A stretch of DNA of 64,000 nt from Duganella levis (GTDB lineage Bacteria; Pseudomonadota; Gammaproteobacteria; Burkholderiales; Burkholderiaceae_D). The DNA is taken from the NCBI RefSeq assembly GCF_009857605.1, contig NZ_WWCT01000009.1:1-64000 (forward strand), in the 5' to 3' direction. Shown piece by piece: positions 27,083 to 36,368 of the stretch (position 1 is its first letter; each line of letters begins with the position of its first letter). The notes under the pieces were generated by a model. That model was not told the origin of the DNA. It worked only from the letters and a program-made list of their open reading frames with translations, and did not search any database. A program made the translations under genes and the position numbers.

Positions 27083-27511
27083 TTATTTCCGAGTACCGTC
27101 AGGTTTGTCAATTTCCGGTGGTGCCGCCGATGGAGACGGCTGGGCATAAATCACGATGGGTGCGGGACTCTTGGGCGTGGACTGCGTCACCAACAACGTG
27201 GTTGCCGAGATCGTGATGGCAGCGCTGGCGATTGAGATGCCGGCTACCCATTTGATGAGTTCGCCCTGGCTTTTGGTGATTTCACTCTGGCTTCTGGTCA
27301 CTTCGCTCACGACCTTTTGCAGATACGCTTCCGTTTGGGCCCGTTGGAGTTCATTTTCTTTCTGTGTGGACTTTAATCCAGCCTCCAATGTTTGGTTGAG
27401 CTGCACGAAGCGAGTATCTGTCGCGAGTTGATGCGCGCGTGCATCACCGTTCAGTCTTTCGATGACGGCTTGCAGCTTTGCATCGATGTAGTCTTTGTCA
27501 GTGGTCTCCAT
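27083..27511 (-). CDS. Small coiled-coil protein with one membrane segment
   Basis: 142 residues. The first 90 are charged and Gln-rich with heptad character (YIDAKLQAVIERLNG ... SEVTRSQSEITKSQGEL). A hydrophobic stretch follows (WVAGISIASAAITISATTLLV), then a Pro-rich tail. I do not recognise a family; similar architecture occurs in phage-type and DUF1640-like proteins. It ends 7 bases before the SGNH hydrolase start. The ribosome site is poor and no promoter is evident, so confidence that it is expressed is moderate. Confidence 0.6.
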   Translation of the reverse strand: METTDKDYIDAKLQAVIERLNGDARAHQLATDTRFVQLNQTLEAGLKSTQKENELQRAQTEAYLQKVVSEVTRSQSEITKSQGELIKWVAGISIASAAITISATTLLVTQSTPKSPAPIVIYAQPSPSAAPPEIDKPDGTRK

Positions 27512-27524
27512 CGCGCCATTTTGC

Positions 27525-27556
27525 GCGCGCTATCCAGCTTGTCAATGATAGCGCGC
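27525..27556. repeat. Hairpin between porin and coiled-coil genes
   Basis: GCGCGCTATC (27525-27534) pairs perfectly with GATAGCGCGC (27547-27556) around a 12-base loop. On the minus strand it follows the porin stop by about 10 bases. It lacks a T tract, so termination is possible but not certain. Confidence 0.5.
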
Positions 27557-27565
27557 AAGCGTGGT

Positions 27566-28651
27566 TTAGAAGGTGTGTCGCAGGCCGAGGTTGTAAGCGC
27601 GGTCGCCGGTGCCGGCTTCGCTGTTGTTGGCCACGGTGTAGCCGGCGCCGTTGCGGTTGTGGATGCTGCCGTAGGCCACATAGAGCGCGGTGCGCTTCGA
27701 CAGCGGGTGGACGTAGCCGACGCCCCAGGTGCTGGCGTCCTGGTTGTACGCCGTGCGGTCGTCCTTGCGCATGACGGACGCCATCAGCGTTCCCTGCGAG
27801 ATCCGCGCCGCGATGCCGATCAATACCTCGCGGCCATCGGTGGAGGCTGTCGGCGCCACGCCGCCGTACGGATTGCTGGTGTTGCCCAGCGGCGCACTGT
27901 TGTAGCCTTTGTCGACGCCGACCGCGAAGTATATCCGCACGACGCCAACCTCGTAGTTTGCGGCGAACAGTTTGTTGCTGCCGGTGCCGCGCATGACTGC
28001 CGGCGTACCAGCCGCCGCGACCGTGTCGCCATTGCGGCCGTTGTAGGCGAGGCGCAGGTTAAGCGGGCCGGCGCTGTAGCCCAGCGATGCGCCTATCTGC
28101 CGGCCGGCTGTGGCATCGCCAGCCTGTTCGCCGGGACTGTAGGCAATGTCGCCGCTCACACCGTTGGACTCCGGCATGGCGTACATGATGGTGTTGTTAC
28201 TGCGGGCATTGGTGCCCCAGTCGGGGAAGGCGTTCTTGATGGTGCCGGCATAGCCGGTGCCGAACGGATCGGCGACGGCGACCAGCGCGTTGTGGTAGGG
28301 CGTGGTCTGCCGGCCCAGCGTCAGCGTGCCGGCGCCGCTGCGCAAGCCCACCAGCGACTGCCGGTTGAACAGCACGTTGGCGCTGGCCAGCGTGCCGGTG
28401 TCGATGCTGTAGCCGTTTTCGAGTATGAAGAAGGCGGAGACGCCGCTGCCCAGATCCTCCGAACCTTTGAAACCTATGCGTGATGACGATGCCGGTCCGC
28501 TGGTGATCCGGGTGACGTTGCCGGCGCTGCCGCCACTTTCGCCCACCAGGCCAACGTCGGCGATGCCGTAGATGGTGAGCGAGGACTGCGCATGGACTGC
28601 CGGCGCTGCAAACAAGGCCGTCATGGCAGCCGCGATCGTCATTTTTTTCAT
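27566..28651 (-). CDS. Gram-negative general porin (trimeric, betaproteobacterial type)
   Basis: 361 residues. Signal peptide MKKMTIAAAMTALFAAPAVHA, then SSLTIYGIADVGLVGESGG, the standard start of 16-strand porins in this class. The constriction-loop region is near GTLTLGRQTTPYHNALVAVADPFG, and the C-terminus ends GLRHTF with terminal Phe for Bam recognition. It lies 17 bases after the LysR gene and in line with a 2-hydroxyacid dehydrogenase gene, suggesting a role in uptake of the acid handled there (inference). It is a paralogue of the porin at 55131-56198. Confidence 0.93.
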   Translation of the reverse strand: MKKMTIAAAMTALFAAPAVHAQSSLTIYGIADVGLVGESGGSAGNVTRITSGPASSSRIGFKGSEDLGSGVSAFFILENGYSIDTGTLASANVLFNRQSLVGLRSGAGTLTLGRQTTPYHNALVAVADPFGTGYAGTIKNAFPDWGTNARSNNTIMYAMPESNGVSGDIAYSPGEQAGDATAGRQIGASLGYSAGPLNLRLAYNGRNGDTVAAAGTPAVMRGTGSNKLFAANYEVGVVRIYFAVGVDKGYNSAPLGNTSNPYGGVAPTASTDGREVLIGIAARISQGTLMASVMRKDDRTAYNQDASTWGVGYVHPLSKRTALYVAYGSIHNRNGAGYTVANNSEAGTGDRAYNLGLRHTF

Positions 28652-28668
28652 AGGTCTCCTGTTTAGTT

Positions 28669-29577
28669 TTATGCGGGTCCAGCCCGCTGTTTGTTGGCAA
28701 AGTGTTCGATGGCCAGCAGCCGGAAAGCGTTGACGGCTGGGTTGTCCTGGTCTGTGCGCCAGGCCATGCTCATTTCTGCCGGCGCCACCACATCGGCGAT
28801 GGGGCGGAATGCCACATTGTCGTAATGGAAGCGCTGTGCCGAGGACGGCAGGATCGACACGCCCAGGCCAGCGCGCACCAGCGACAGAATCGTCGGGCTC
28901 TGGTCGATGTATTGGGCGATATTGACCTGCACATCCTGGCTGGCAAAAATGCCCATCAGGCGGTCATAAAAATACTTGCCCTGCACCGGTGCGTGCATGA
29001 TGAAGGGCTGGTTGTTCAACTGCTTCAGTTCAATCTGCTGATGCGCGCACAGTGGATGGCCTTGGGGCAGCGCCACCACCAGCGGTTCTTCCGCCACCAG
29101 TTGCATCTCCAGCTGCTGGCGCGAGGACACCGGCCGCATGAAGCCGAGGTCGATGGTGTTGGCGTAGAACGCTTCAATCTGCGCCACCGAGATCAATTCA
29201 AACAGCACCACGTCGATATCCGGCAAGGCTTGCCGGGCGGCGGCCAGCAGTTCCGGGATCAGTTCATAGCCGGCGGCGCCGGTGAAGCCAACGCGGACCC
29301 GGCCGGTTTTGCCTTTGCTGGCGCGGCGCACCGTGGTCTCGGCCTGTTCCGCCAGATTCAGCAGGCGGATGGCGTCGGCCAGGAAGATGCGGCCTTCGGT
29401 GGTCAGCTTGACCGTGCGGCCGACCCGTTCAAACAGCTCGACGCCGAGGTTGTGCTCCAGCAGCTGAATCTGCCTGCTAAGCGGCGGTTGTGTCATGTTC
29501 AGCAATGCAGCGGCGCGGCGGAAATTCAATTCCGTGGCGGCGGCGACAAAGCAGCGTACCTGTCCCAGATCTAACAT
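28669..29577 (-). CDS. LysR-family transcriptional regulator
   Basis: 302 residues. An N-terminal winged helix (VRCFVAAATELNFRRAAALLNMTQPPLSRQIQLLEHNLG) is followed by a substrate-binding domain (RVGFTGAAGYELIPELL; SILPSSAQRF). Start at the ATG ending at 29577, with AGGA upstream; the open frame runs 11 codons further without a better site. It lies between a 2-hydroxyacid dehydrogenase and a porin gene on the same strand. It probably controls these and the divergent MFS transporter (inference). Confidence 0.92.
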   Translation of the reverse strand: MLDLGQVRCFVAAATELNFRRAAALLNMTQPPLSRQIQLLEHNLGVELFERVGRTVKLTTEGRIFLADAIRLLNLAEQAETTVRRASKGKTGRVRVGFTGAAGYELIPELLAAARQALPDIDVVLFELISVAQIEAFYANTIDLGFMRPVSSRQQLEMQLVAEEPLVVALPQGHPLCAHQQIELKQLNNQPFIMHAPVQGKYFYDRLMGIFASQDVQVNIAQYIDQSPTILSLVRAGLGVSILPSSAQRFHYDNVAFRPIADVVAPAEMSMAWRTDQDNPAVNAFRLLAIEHFANKQRAGPA

Positions 29578-29658
29578 AGCGTGTCCTGTAAGGCGTAAGT
29601 AGTCGGCCATGATTATAGGTTTATTGGCCGCAGGACAGGTTTCGCGTGCTTCATCGGA

Positions 29659-30612
29659 TCAGGTGGTCAGGCTGCCTTCGGGACGTTGACCGGCCAGACC
29701 GGCCGCCAGGCTGGCCAGCACCATCTCGCCCATGGCGGTGCGCGATTCGACGGTGGCGCTGGCGCGGTGTGCCTGCAATACCACGCGGTCGTGGTTGAAC
29801 AAGGCTTCCGGCACGTTTGGTTCATCGACAAACACATCCAGTCCGGCGCCGGCGATGGCGCCGCGTTGCAGCGCTTCGACCAGATCGCTTTCCACCACCA
29901 GCTTGCCGCGCGCGATGTTGATCAGGTAGCCGTCCTTGCCCAGTGCGTCCAGCACAGCGGCGTTGATGATGCCTTGCGCCTTGTCGGCGGCGGCCGCTAG
30001 CACCAGGATGTCGCTGTCGCGCGCCAGTTGCAGCAGGTCCGGCACGAAGCGGTGCGGTACTTCATCAATCTGGCGCAGATCGGTGTAGGCGACTGGGCAG
30101 TCGAATGCCGCAGCGCGCTGGGCGATGGCGCGGCCGACCTTGCCCATGCCAACGATGCCGACCCGCTTGCCGCTGAAACGGCGCGACAGCGGCAGCGCAC
30201 CCGGATTCGGATTGCGCTGCCAGTTGCCCGAGGTAACGAACTGGTGGCCGGCGCAGATCTGGCGGCAGGCCGACAGGATCAGGCCGATGGCCAGGTCGGC
30301 CACATCCTCAGTCAGTGCGCCGAAGGTGGCGGTGACCGGAATGCCGCGCGCCTTGGCAAACGCCAGGTCGACCGCATCGGTGCCGACGCCGTTGACGGCG
30401 ATCACCTGCAAGGCCGGCAGCGCGGTGATCATGTCGTTGCTGATGCCGGTATGGCCGCCGGTGATCACGCCCCGGATCACGCCGCCGTGCTGCTTCAGAT
30501 ATGCGGCCTTGTCCTCTTGCTCGAACAGGCGGTGCATGGTGTACAGCGTATTCAACTGATCATTGATGGCGGGCACGAGAATCGGGTTCAACTGCAAAAT
30601 ATTCGGCTTCAT
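29659..30612 (-). CDS. D-isomer-specific 2-hydroxyacid dehydrogenase
   Basis: 317 residues. The NAD-binding site is GKRVGIVGMGKVGRAIAQ. The catalytic Arg is in LINIARGKLVVESDL, the Glu in DVFVDEPNVP, and the His in LQAHRASAT (usual context PHxGSAT). It likely reduces or oxidises a small keto/hydroxy acid such as glyoxylate or hydroxypyruvate; exact substrate unknown. It heads a minus-strand set with a LysR regulator and a porin and is divergent from an ACS-type MFS transporter, making a plausible organic-acid or sugar-acid uptake unit. Confidence 0.9.
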   Translation of the reverse strand: MKPNILQLNPILVPAINDQLNTLYTMHRLFEQEDKAAYLKQHGGVIRGVITGGHTGISNDMITALPALQVIAVNGVGTDAVDLAFAKARGIPVTATFGALTEDVADLAIGLILSACRQICAGHQFVTSGNWQRNPNPGALPLSRRFSGKRVGIVGMGKVGRAIAQRAAAFDCPVAYTDLRQIDEVPHRFVPDLLQLARDSDILVLAAAADKAQGIINAAVLDALGKDGYLINIARGKLVVESDLVEALQRGAIAGAGLDVFVDEPNVPEALFNHDRVVLQAHRASATVESRTAMGEMVLASLAAGLAGQRPEGSLTT

Positions 30613-30681
30613 TCAGGAGCTCCTTGTTGGTCGTTGGCGCATGATCTGCGGTTTTTGACAACGCGTCCAATCCGAATACGC

Positions 30682-30693
30682 TATCAGTTGATA
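30682..30693. promoter_or_regulatory. Palindrome in divergent promoter region, possible LysR operator
   Basis: TATCAGTTGATA, a 12-bp palindrome in the 213-base spacer between the 2-hydroxyacid dehydrogenase and MFS genes. It fits a LysR-type site in size and placement, but that is inference from position. Confidence 0.35.
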
Positions 30694-30825
30694 CAAGCTC
30701 TGCGTGATTCAATTTGCGGATCAACGGATGTCCAGAAAAGATTGGACAGCGTTGTCGGCGGGTGGGAGGATTTGCTGGACCGATAAAAATAACAATCTTT
30801 TAAAAAACAAAAATGGAGACACCGC

Positions 30826-32217
30826 ATGCGCCCACAACGCGTCACCAGCATCCCGCAGCCGATCGCCACAGCGACGGCAGCGGCGCCCGAGAAAGCCAGC
30901 AACTACCGCTGGGTCGTCATGGGCCTGATTTTCTGCATCTGGGCCATTGCCTGCGCCGACCGCGCCAACTTCGGCATCGCCTTGCCGTACATGAAGAAGG
31001 AATTCCACATCACTAATACGGAAGCGGGCCTGATCGTCAGCCTGTTTTCGTTTGCCTATGCCATTGTGCAGATCCCGGTCGGCCTGCTGTATCGCCGTCT
31101 CGGTGAAAAAGCCAGCCGGTATTTCCTGGCCATCTGCATGGTGTTGACGTCGGTATTTACCGGCTTGATGGCGACCACGTCGTCGGTCTTGCTGTTGCAG
31201 CTTTACCGGGTGGGACTCGGCCTGTCCGAAGGGCCGCTGGGCATCGGTTGCACCAATGTGATCAACCGCTGGTTCCCGCCGCAGGAGAAGGGGCTGGCCA
31301 CCGGCATCTGGATCGCCGCCTCTAAGCTGGGGCCGCTGATGGTGCCGTCGATCGGCTTGATCGTCATCGCCATCTGGGGATGGCGCGAGATCTTCTACGT
31401 CTTTGCGGTGCCGGGCTTGCTGTTCTCGGTGCTGTGGATGCTGCTGGTCACCAATTCGCCGGACCAGAGCCGCTACTGCACGCCGGCCGAGCGCCGCTAT
31501 ATCCAGGGCGAGGGCGATCCCGCTGCCGGACAGCGTCTGCATCCGACCGCCGAGCGCATGCAACTGCGCAAGATGCCGCTGCTCGACTTCATCAACCGCA
31601 CCAAGCCGGTGACGCGCCTGACCACGGTGAAGCAAGTGTGCCTGTCGTGGAATATCATCGGCGTGGCGCTCGGTTACGGCTGCATGATCGGCATCAGCAA
31701 CATCTTCATGTCGTGGATACCGACTTACCTGATCACGGTGAAAGGCTTTGCAGCGGTGAAGATGGGCTTCCTGGCCTCGGCGCCGTTCATCGGTGCGGTC
31801 AGCGGCAATATGATCGGCGGCCTGATTTCCGACCGCCTGCTGGACGGCCGCCGCAAGCCGATGATGCTGCTGGGAGCGGTCGGCACCACGCTGATGATGT
31901 GCCTGCTGGTGGAAGCGCCCGATAGCGCCGTGTATCTGGGCTGCACGCTGCTGGTTTCCGGCCTGATGCTGGGCATCGGCTTCGCCGGCTACTCGGCGTA
32001 TGCGATGGGACTGGCGACCAAGGCGACGTATCCAACCGCGTTCGGCATCGTCAATTTCCTTGGCCAGATTGGCGGGGCAGTGGCGCCGCTGGCGGTTGGC
32101 ATGCTGCTTGATCACTACGGCTGGAGCAGCGTGTTCATGTATATGGTCGGTACCGCCTTGCTGTGCGTGGTGCTGGTGCTGAGCGTGGTGGAGCCGGTGG
32201 CCGAACCGGATCGCTGA
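30826..32217 (+). CDS. MFS transporter, anion:cation symporter (ACS) type
   Basis: 463 residues, 12 hydrophobic segments. Landmarks are IACADRANFGIALPYMKKEF, FSFAYAIVQIPVGLLYRRLGEK, GLGLSEGPLGIGCTNVINRWFPPQEKGLATG and the late segment FGIVNFLGQIGGAVAPLAVG. These match the ACS family, which takes up sugar acids and other organic anions. GGAG sits before the ATG. It is divergent from a 2-hydroxyacid dehydrogenase/LysR/porin set, which suggests joint uptake and oxidation of one organic acid. Confidence 0.9.
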   Translation: MRPQRVTSIPQPIATATAAAPEKASNYRWVVMGLIFCIWAIACADRANFGIALPYMKKEFHITNTEAGLIVSLFSFAYAIVQIPVGLLYRRLGEKASRYFLAICMVLTSVFTGLMATTSSVLLLQLYRVGLGLSEGPLGIGCTNVINRWFPPQEKGLATGIWIAASKLGPLMVPSIGLIVIAIWGWREIFYVFAVPGLLFSVLWMLLVTNSPDQSRYCTPAERRYIQGEGDPAAGQRLHPTAERMQLRKMPLLDFINRTKPVTRLTTVKQVCLSWNIIGVALGYGCMIGISNIFMSWIPTYLITVKGFAAVKMGFLASAPFIGAVSGNMIGGLISDRLLDGRRKPMMLLGAVGTTLMMCLLVEAPDSAVYLGCTLLVSGLMLGIGFAGYSAYAMGLATKATYPTAFGIVNFLGQIGGAVAPLAVGMLLDHYGWSSVFMYMVGTALLCVVLVLSVVEPVAEPDR

Positions 32218-32245
32218 TCAGCTTCGTTATGTGCGCTCCCTAACA

Positions 32246-32275
32246 TTGGGATACTCGTCACGCATTTACTATAAG
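32246..32275 (+). promoter_or_regulatory. Putative sigma-70 promoter of paoABC
   Basis: TTGGGA at 32246-32251 and TATAAG at 32270-32275, with 18-base spacing. Transcription would start near 32282, upstream of the paoA ATG at 32309. Confidence 0.4.
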
Positions 32276-32308
32276 CCTTGGACCCGACAGGCTAGAGGAT
32301 GCGACGAC

Positions 32309-32959
32309 ATGAACGATCATAGCGATATCAATATGTCGCGCCGCAATGTATTGATTGCGGGCGCGATTTCAGCGACGGCGGCGACTGTGCCGTTGTCCGC
32401 AGCGGAGCCGCAGCAGGCCACCGCCACCGCAACCACGCCGCCGCCCACCCCGGCCAAATTCTCTTTCGAGGTCAACGGCAAGCAGCAGACGCTGGAAGTC
32501 GACACGCGCACCACGTTGCTCGATGCTCTGCGAGAACATCTGCATCTCACCGGCACCAAAAAGGGCTGCGATCATGGCCAGTGTGGCGCCTGCACCGTGC
32601 ACGTGAATGGCCGCCGCATCAATTCCTGCCTGTCGCTGGCGGTGATGCACAACGGCGACAAGATCACCACCATCGAAGGTCTCGGCACGCCGAACCAGTT
32701 GCATCCGATGCAAGCGGCCTTCATCAAGCACGACGGCTACCAATGCGGCTACTGTACGCCGGGGCAGATCTGTTCCGCGGTCGCCGCGCTGGACGAAATC
32801 AAGCAAGGTATTCCAAGTCACGTCAGCGGCGACCTCAACGTCCGGCCGCTGCTCAATGAAGCCGAGCTGCGCGAGCGCATGAGCGGCAATATATGCCGAT
32901 GTGGCGCCTACTCCAACATCATCGATGCGATCACCGAGGTGGCGGGGAGGACGGCATGA
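32309..32959 (+). CDS. paoA: Periplasmic aldehyde dehydrogenase, 2Fe-2S subunit PaoA
   Basis: 216 residues. A twin-arginine leader ([16 protein letters not shown]) shows Tat export. Four plus four cysteines bind two 2Fe-2S clusters: CDHGQCGAC ... INSC, then CGYC ... [10 protein letters not shown]. This is the small subunit of the xanthine-oxidase family, PaoA/YagT type. Start chosen at 32309, with AGAGGA upstream; the frame is open 26 codons before that. paoB starts in the stop codon (ATGA). It forms the electron-transfer part of a periplasmic enzyme that oxidises aldehydes. Confidence 0.93.
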   Translation: MNDHSDINMSRRNVLIAGAISATAATVPLSAAEPQQATATATTPPPTPAKFSFEVNGKQQTLEVDTRTTLLDALREHLHLTGTKKGCDHGQCGACTVHVNGRRINSCLSLAVMHNGDKITTIEGLGTPNQLHPMQAAFIKHDGYQCGYCTPGQICSAVAALDEIKQGIPSHVSGDLNVRPLLNEAELRERMSGNICRCGAYSNIIDAITEVAGRTA

Positions 32960-33909
32960 GGGCCTTTACTTACCAACGCGCGCAAACGCCGGCCGAAGCT
33001 GCCGCCGCCGCACAACGCACACCAGGCGCTCGCTTCATCGCCGGCGGCACCAATCTGCTGGACTTGATGAAGCTGGAGATTGAAACGCCGCAGCATCTGA
33101 TCGATGTGAACGGCCTGGCGCTCGATAAGATCGAGCTGATCCAGGGCGGCGGCCTGCGCATCGGCGCGCTGGTGCGCAATACCGACCTGGCCGCCGATCA
33201 ACGCGTGCGGCGCGATTATGCCGTGCTGTCGCGCGCCTTGCTAGCTGGAGCCTCCGCGCAACTGCGCAACAAGGCGACCACGGCCGGCAACCTGTTGCAG
33301 CGCACGCGCTGCCCATACTTCTACGACACCAACCAGCCTTGCAACAAGCGCCAACCGGGCAGCGGCTGTTCGGCGATTGGCGGCTACAGCCGCAATCACG
33401 CCATCCTCGGCGCCAGCGATGCCTGCATCGCCACCCATCCGAGCGATATGGCGGTGGCCATGCAGCTGCTGGACGCTACTGTGGAAACAATCAAGCCGGA
33501 TGGCGCGACCCGTACGATTCCCATCGCCGATTTCCACCGCCTGCCGGGCAATACGCCGCAGATAGAAACTGCGCTGACGCCGGGTGAACTGATCACCGCT
33601 GTGACCTTGCCAAAGCCGCTGGGTGGCGTGCACGTCTACCGCAAGGTGCGCGACCGTTCCTCATATGCGTTTGCGCTGATTTCCGTGGCGGCCGTGGTGC
33701 TGCCGGATGGCAGTGGCCGCGTGGCGCTGGGAGGTGTTGCCCACAAGCCGTGGCGCGTGCCGGGCGCCGACGCCAGCATGCCGCAAGGCGCCAAGGCCGT
33801 GTCCGAGCAGTTGCTGGCCGGCGCCAAACCGAGCGCCGAGAGCGCCTTCAAGATCCCGCTGGTGCAGCGCACGCTGGCCTCGGTGCTGGCTGATGTGAAG
33901 AAAGGCTGA
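32956..33909 (+). CDS. paoB: Periplasmic aldehyde dehydrogenase, FAD (and 4Fe-4S) subunit PaoB
   Basis: 317 residues. The FAD-binding segment is [18 protein letters not shown], followed by [31 protein letters not shown]. The cysteines in [22 protein letters not shown] match the extra 4Fe-4S cluster reported for E. coli PaoB. The ATG overlaps the paoA stop. There is no leader of its own; in this family it travels with PaoA through Tat. Confidence 0.93.
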   Translation: MRAFTYQRAQTPAEAAAAAQRTPGARFIAGGTNLLDLMKLEIETPQHLIDVNGLALDKIELIQGGGLRIGALVRNTDLAADQRVRRDYAVLSRALLAGASAQLRNKATTAGNLLQRTRCPYFYDTNQPCNKRQPGSGCSAIGGYSRNHAILGASDACIATHPSDMAVAMQLLDATVETIKPDGATRTIPIADFHRLPGNTPQIETALTPGELITAVTLPKPLGGVHVYRKVRDRSSYAFALISVAAVVLPDGSGRVALGGVAHKPWRVPGADASMPQGAKAVSEQLLAGAKPSAESAFKIPLVQRTLASVLADVKKG

Positions 33910-33914
33910 ACAAC

Positions 33915-36107
33915 ATGAAATTTGTCACTCCCGCCACCACCAATCCCATCGATCAACTGAAGGTGATTGGGCACGCCACCGACCGTATCGATGGCCCGTA
34001 CAAAACCACCGGCACCGCGCCATATGCCTACGAGCACCAGCAACCGAACGCCGCCTACGGCTACGTGGTCGGCGCCGGCATCGCCAAGGGCCGCATCGCG
34101 TCCATTGATGTGAGCCAGGCCAAGCGCGCGCCGGGCGTGCTGGCGGTCATCACCGCCGACAACGCAGGCAAGCTGGGCAAGGGTAACTTCAACACCGCCA
34201 AGCTGCTGGGTGGCCCGGACATCCAGCACTACCATCAGGCGATTGCGCTGGTGGTGGCGGAGACCTTCGAGCAGGCACGCGCGGCCGCACAGCTGGTCAA
34301 CGTCCAGTACAACCAGGAGAAAGGCTCGTACGACCTGGCCAAGGTCAAGGACAAAGCCAAGGAACCGGACGACAAGGAAGCCAAGGACAAGAAAGTCGGT
34401 GACTTCAACGGCGCGTTCACTGCCGCACCGGTCAAGCTGGACGCCACCTACACCACGCCCGACCAGTCGCACGCTATGATGGAGCCGCATGCATCCATCG
34501 CCAGCTGGCAGGGCGACAAGCTGACACTGTGGACCTCGAACCAGATGATCGACTGGGGCCGCAGCGATATGGCGAAAACGCTAGGCATTCCGAAAGATAA
34601 TGTGCGGCTGGTGTCGCCGTACATCGGTGGCGGTTTCGGCGGCAAGCTGTTCCTGCGTTCGGAGTCGCTGCTGGCGGCGCTGGGCGCGAAGGCCGTGAAG
34701 CGGCCGGTCAAGGTGGCCTTGCAACGTCCGCTGATGATCAACAACGCCACACACCGTCCAGCCACCATCCAGCGCATCCGCATCGGCGCCACGCGCGAGG
34801 GCAAGATCAGCGCGATCGGGCATGAAAGCTGGTCCGGCGATCTGCCGGATGGCAAGCCGGAAACGGCCGTGCAACAAACCCAGCTGCTGTATGCCGGTCC
34901 TAACCGGATGACCAAGATGCGGCTGGCCGTGCTCGATCTGCCCGAAGGCAATGCGATGCGCGCACCGGGCGAAGCACCGGGACTGATGGCGCTGGAAGTG
35001 GCCATGGATGAAATGGCCGAGAAGCTGAAGATGGACCCGATCACCTTCCGCATCATTAACGACACCACGGTCGATCCGGCCAAGCGCGAACGCAAGTTTT
35101 CTACGCGGCGCTTTGTCGATTGCCTGCGTACCGGCGCCCAGCGTTTCGGCTGGGACAAACGTCAGGCGCAGCCGGGCAAGGTGCGTGATGGCCGCTGGCT
35201 GGTCGGCATCGGCGTGGCGTCGGCCTTCCGCAACAACATGGTGCAGAAATCGGGCGCGCGCGTGCGGCTGGACAGGAAGGGGATGGTCACGGTGGAAACC
35301 GATATGACCGACATCGGTACCGGCAGCTACACCATCATCGCCCAGACGGCGGCGGAGATGATGGGTGTGCCGCTGACTCAGGTGCAGGTCAAGCTGGGCG
35401 ATTCGGACTTTCCGGTCTCGGCCGGCTCGGGCGGGCAGTGGGGCGGCAACAGTTCGACGGCGGGTGTGTATGCCGCCTGCGTCAAGCTGCGCGAACTGGC
35501 GGCGCAAAAGCTGGGTCTCGATCCGAATCTTGCCGAGTTTTCTAACGGCAATGTGCGCGCCGATGGCCGTTCCTTTCCGCTGACGCAGGCCGCCGCCAAC
35601 GGCGAACTGGTGTGCGAGGATACGATGGAATACGGCGACCTCGACAAGAAGTTCCAGCAGTCCACCTTCGGCGCGCATTTCGTCGAAGTGGGCGTGGACG
35701 CCGCCACCGGCGAAACCCGCATCCGCCGCATGCTGGCGGTATGCGCCGCGGGCCGCATTCTCAATCCCAAGGCGGCGCGCAGCCAGGTGATCGGCGCCAT
35801 GACCATGGGGGCGGGCGCGGCGCTGATGGAGGATCTGGTGATCGACCAGCGTGGCGGTTTCTTCGTCAACCACGACCTGGCCGGCTATGAAGTGCCGGTG
35901 CATGCGGATATTCCGCATCAGGAAGTGATCTTCCTCGATGAAACCGACCCGGTGTCTTCACCGATGAAAGCCAAGGGCGTGGGCGAGCTGGGCATTTGCG
36001 GCGTGGGGGCGGCGGTGGCGAATGCCATCTACAACGCCACCGGCGTGCGGGTGCGTGATTATCCGGTCACATTGGATAAACTCATCGCAAAAATGCCAGA
36101 AGTATGA
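33915..36107 (+). CDS. paoC: Periplasmic aldehyde dehydrogenase, molybdenum subunit PaoC
   Basis: 730 residues. It carries the molybdopterin-cytosine-dinucleotide signatures IGGGFGGKLFLRSESLLAALGAK, GTGSYTIIAQTAAEMMGVP and the catalytic glutamate region GVGELGICGVGAAVANAI. It binds and oxidises aldehydes at the Mo centre. It is 5 bases after paoB. The maturation chaperone PaoD, needed in E. coli, is not encoded next to it here; a 71-aa orphan follows instead. Confidence 0.93.
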   Translation: MKFVTPATTNPIDQLKVIGHATDRIDGPYKTTGTAPYAYEHQQPNAAYGYVVGAGIAKGRIASIDVSQAKRAPGVLAVITADNAGKLGKGNFNTAKLLGGPDIQHYHQAIALVVAETFEQARAAAQLVNVQYNQEKGSYDLAKVKDKAKEPDDKEAKDKKVGDFNGAFTAAPVKLDATYTTPDQSHAMMEPHASIASWQGDKLTLWTSNQMIDWGRSDMAKTLGIPKDNVRLVSPYIGGGFGGKLFLRSESLLAALGAKAVKRPVKVALQRPLMINNATHRPATIQRIRIGATREGKISAIGHESWSGDLPDGKPETAVQQTQLLYAGPNRMTKMRLAVLDLPEGNAMRAPGEAPGLMALEVAMDEMAEKLKMDPITFRIINDTTVDPAKRERKFSTRRFVDCLRTGAQRFGWDKRQAQPGKVRDGRWLVGIGVASAFRNNMVQKSGARVRLDRKGMVTVETDMTDIGTGSYTIIAQTAAEMMGVPLTQVQVKLGDSDFPVSAGSGGQWGGNSSTAGVYAACVKLRELAAQKLGLDPNLAEFSNGNVRADGRSFPLTQAAANGELVCEDTMEYGDLDKKFQQSTFGAHFVEVGVDAATGETRIRRMLAVCAAGRILNPKAARSQVIGAMTMGAGAALMEDLVIDQRGGFFVNHDLAGYEVPVHADIPHQEVIFLDETDPVSSPMKAKGVGELGICGVGAAVANAIYNATGVRVRDYPVTLDKLIAKMPEV

Positions 36108-36149
36108 GTTAGTGCTATCCTGTTTGGACGGTATGAACAAGGAGGATAT

Positions 36150-36365
36150 ATGCCTGCTTCTCACGACACCTATACGCGCACCCAGGGCCTGAAGAAAACC
36201 TACGAGGTGGAATATACGGCCCTGCGTTACAAAATCTCCCTGGGCGATAAAGTGCTCAAGGATATTGAGCTGGGGCTGCAATCTGCCCCGGTCTACGATC
36301 CGGAAATCGCCTGGCGACACGCGATCGCCGATATCGAAAACCTGCGGGGCATGACCGAGCAATAG
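36150..36365 (+). CDS. Uncharacterised 71-aa protein downstream of paoC
   Basis: 71 residues, soluble, with no recognised domain (KKTYEVEYTALRYKISLGDKVLKDIELGL). A very strong ribosome site (AAGGAGGATAT) precedes the ATG, 42 bases after paoC. Codon use matches its neighbours, so I believe it is real. It could be in the pao operon; no function can be assigned. It is convergent with the serine hydrolase gene, whose stop lies 3 bases away. Confidence 0.7.
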   Translation: MPASHDTYTRTQGLKKTYEVEYTALRYKISLGDKVLKDIELGLQSAPVYDPEIAWRHAIADIENLRGMTEQ

Positions 36366-36368
36366 CTT

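Noticed and set aside
30721..32115. A 464-codon open frame on the minus strand
   Set aside because: It is antisense to the MFS transporter and composed of His/Arg/Gln runs.
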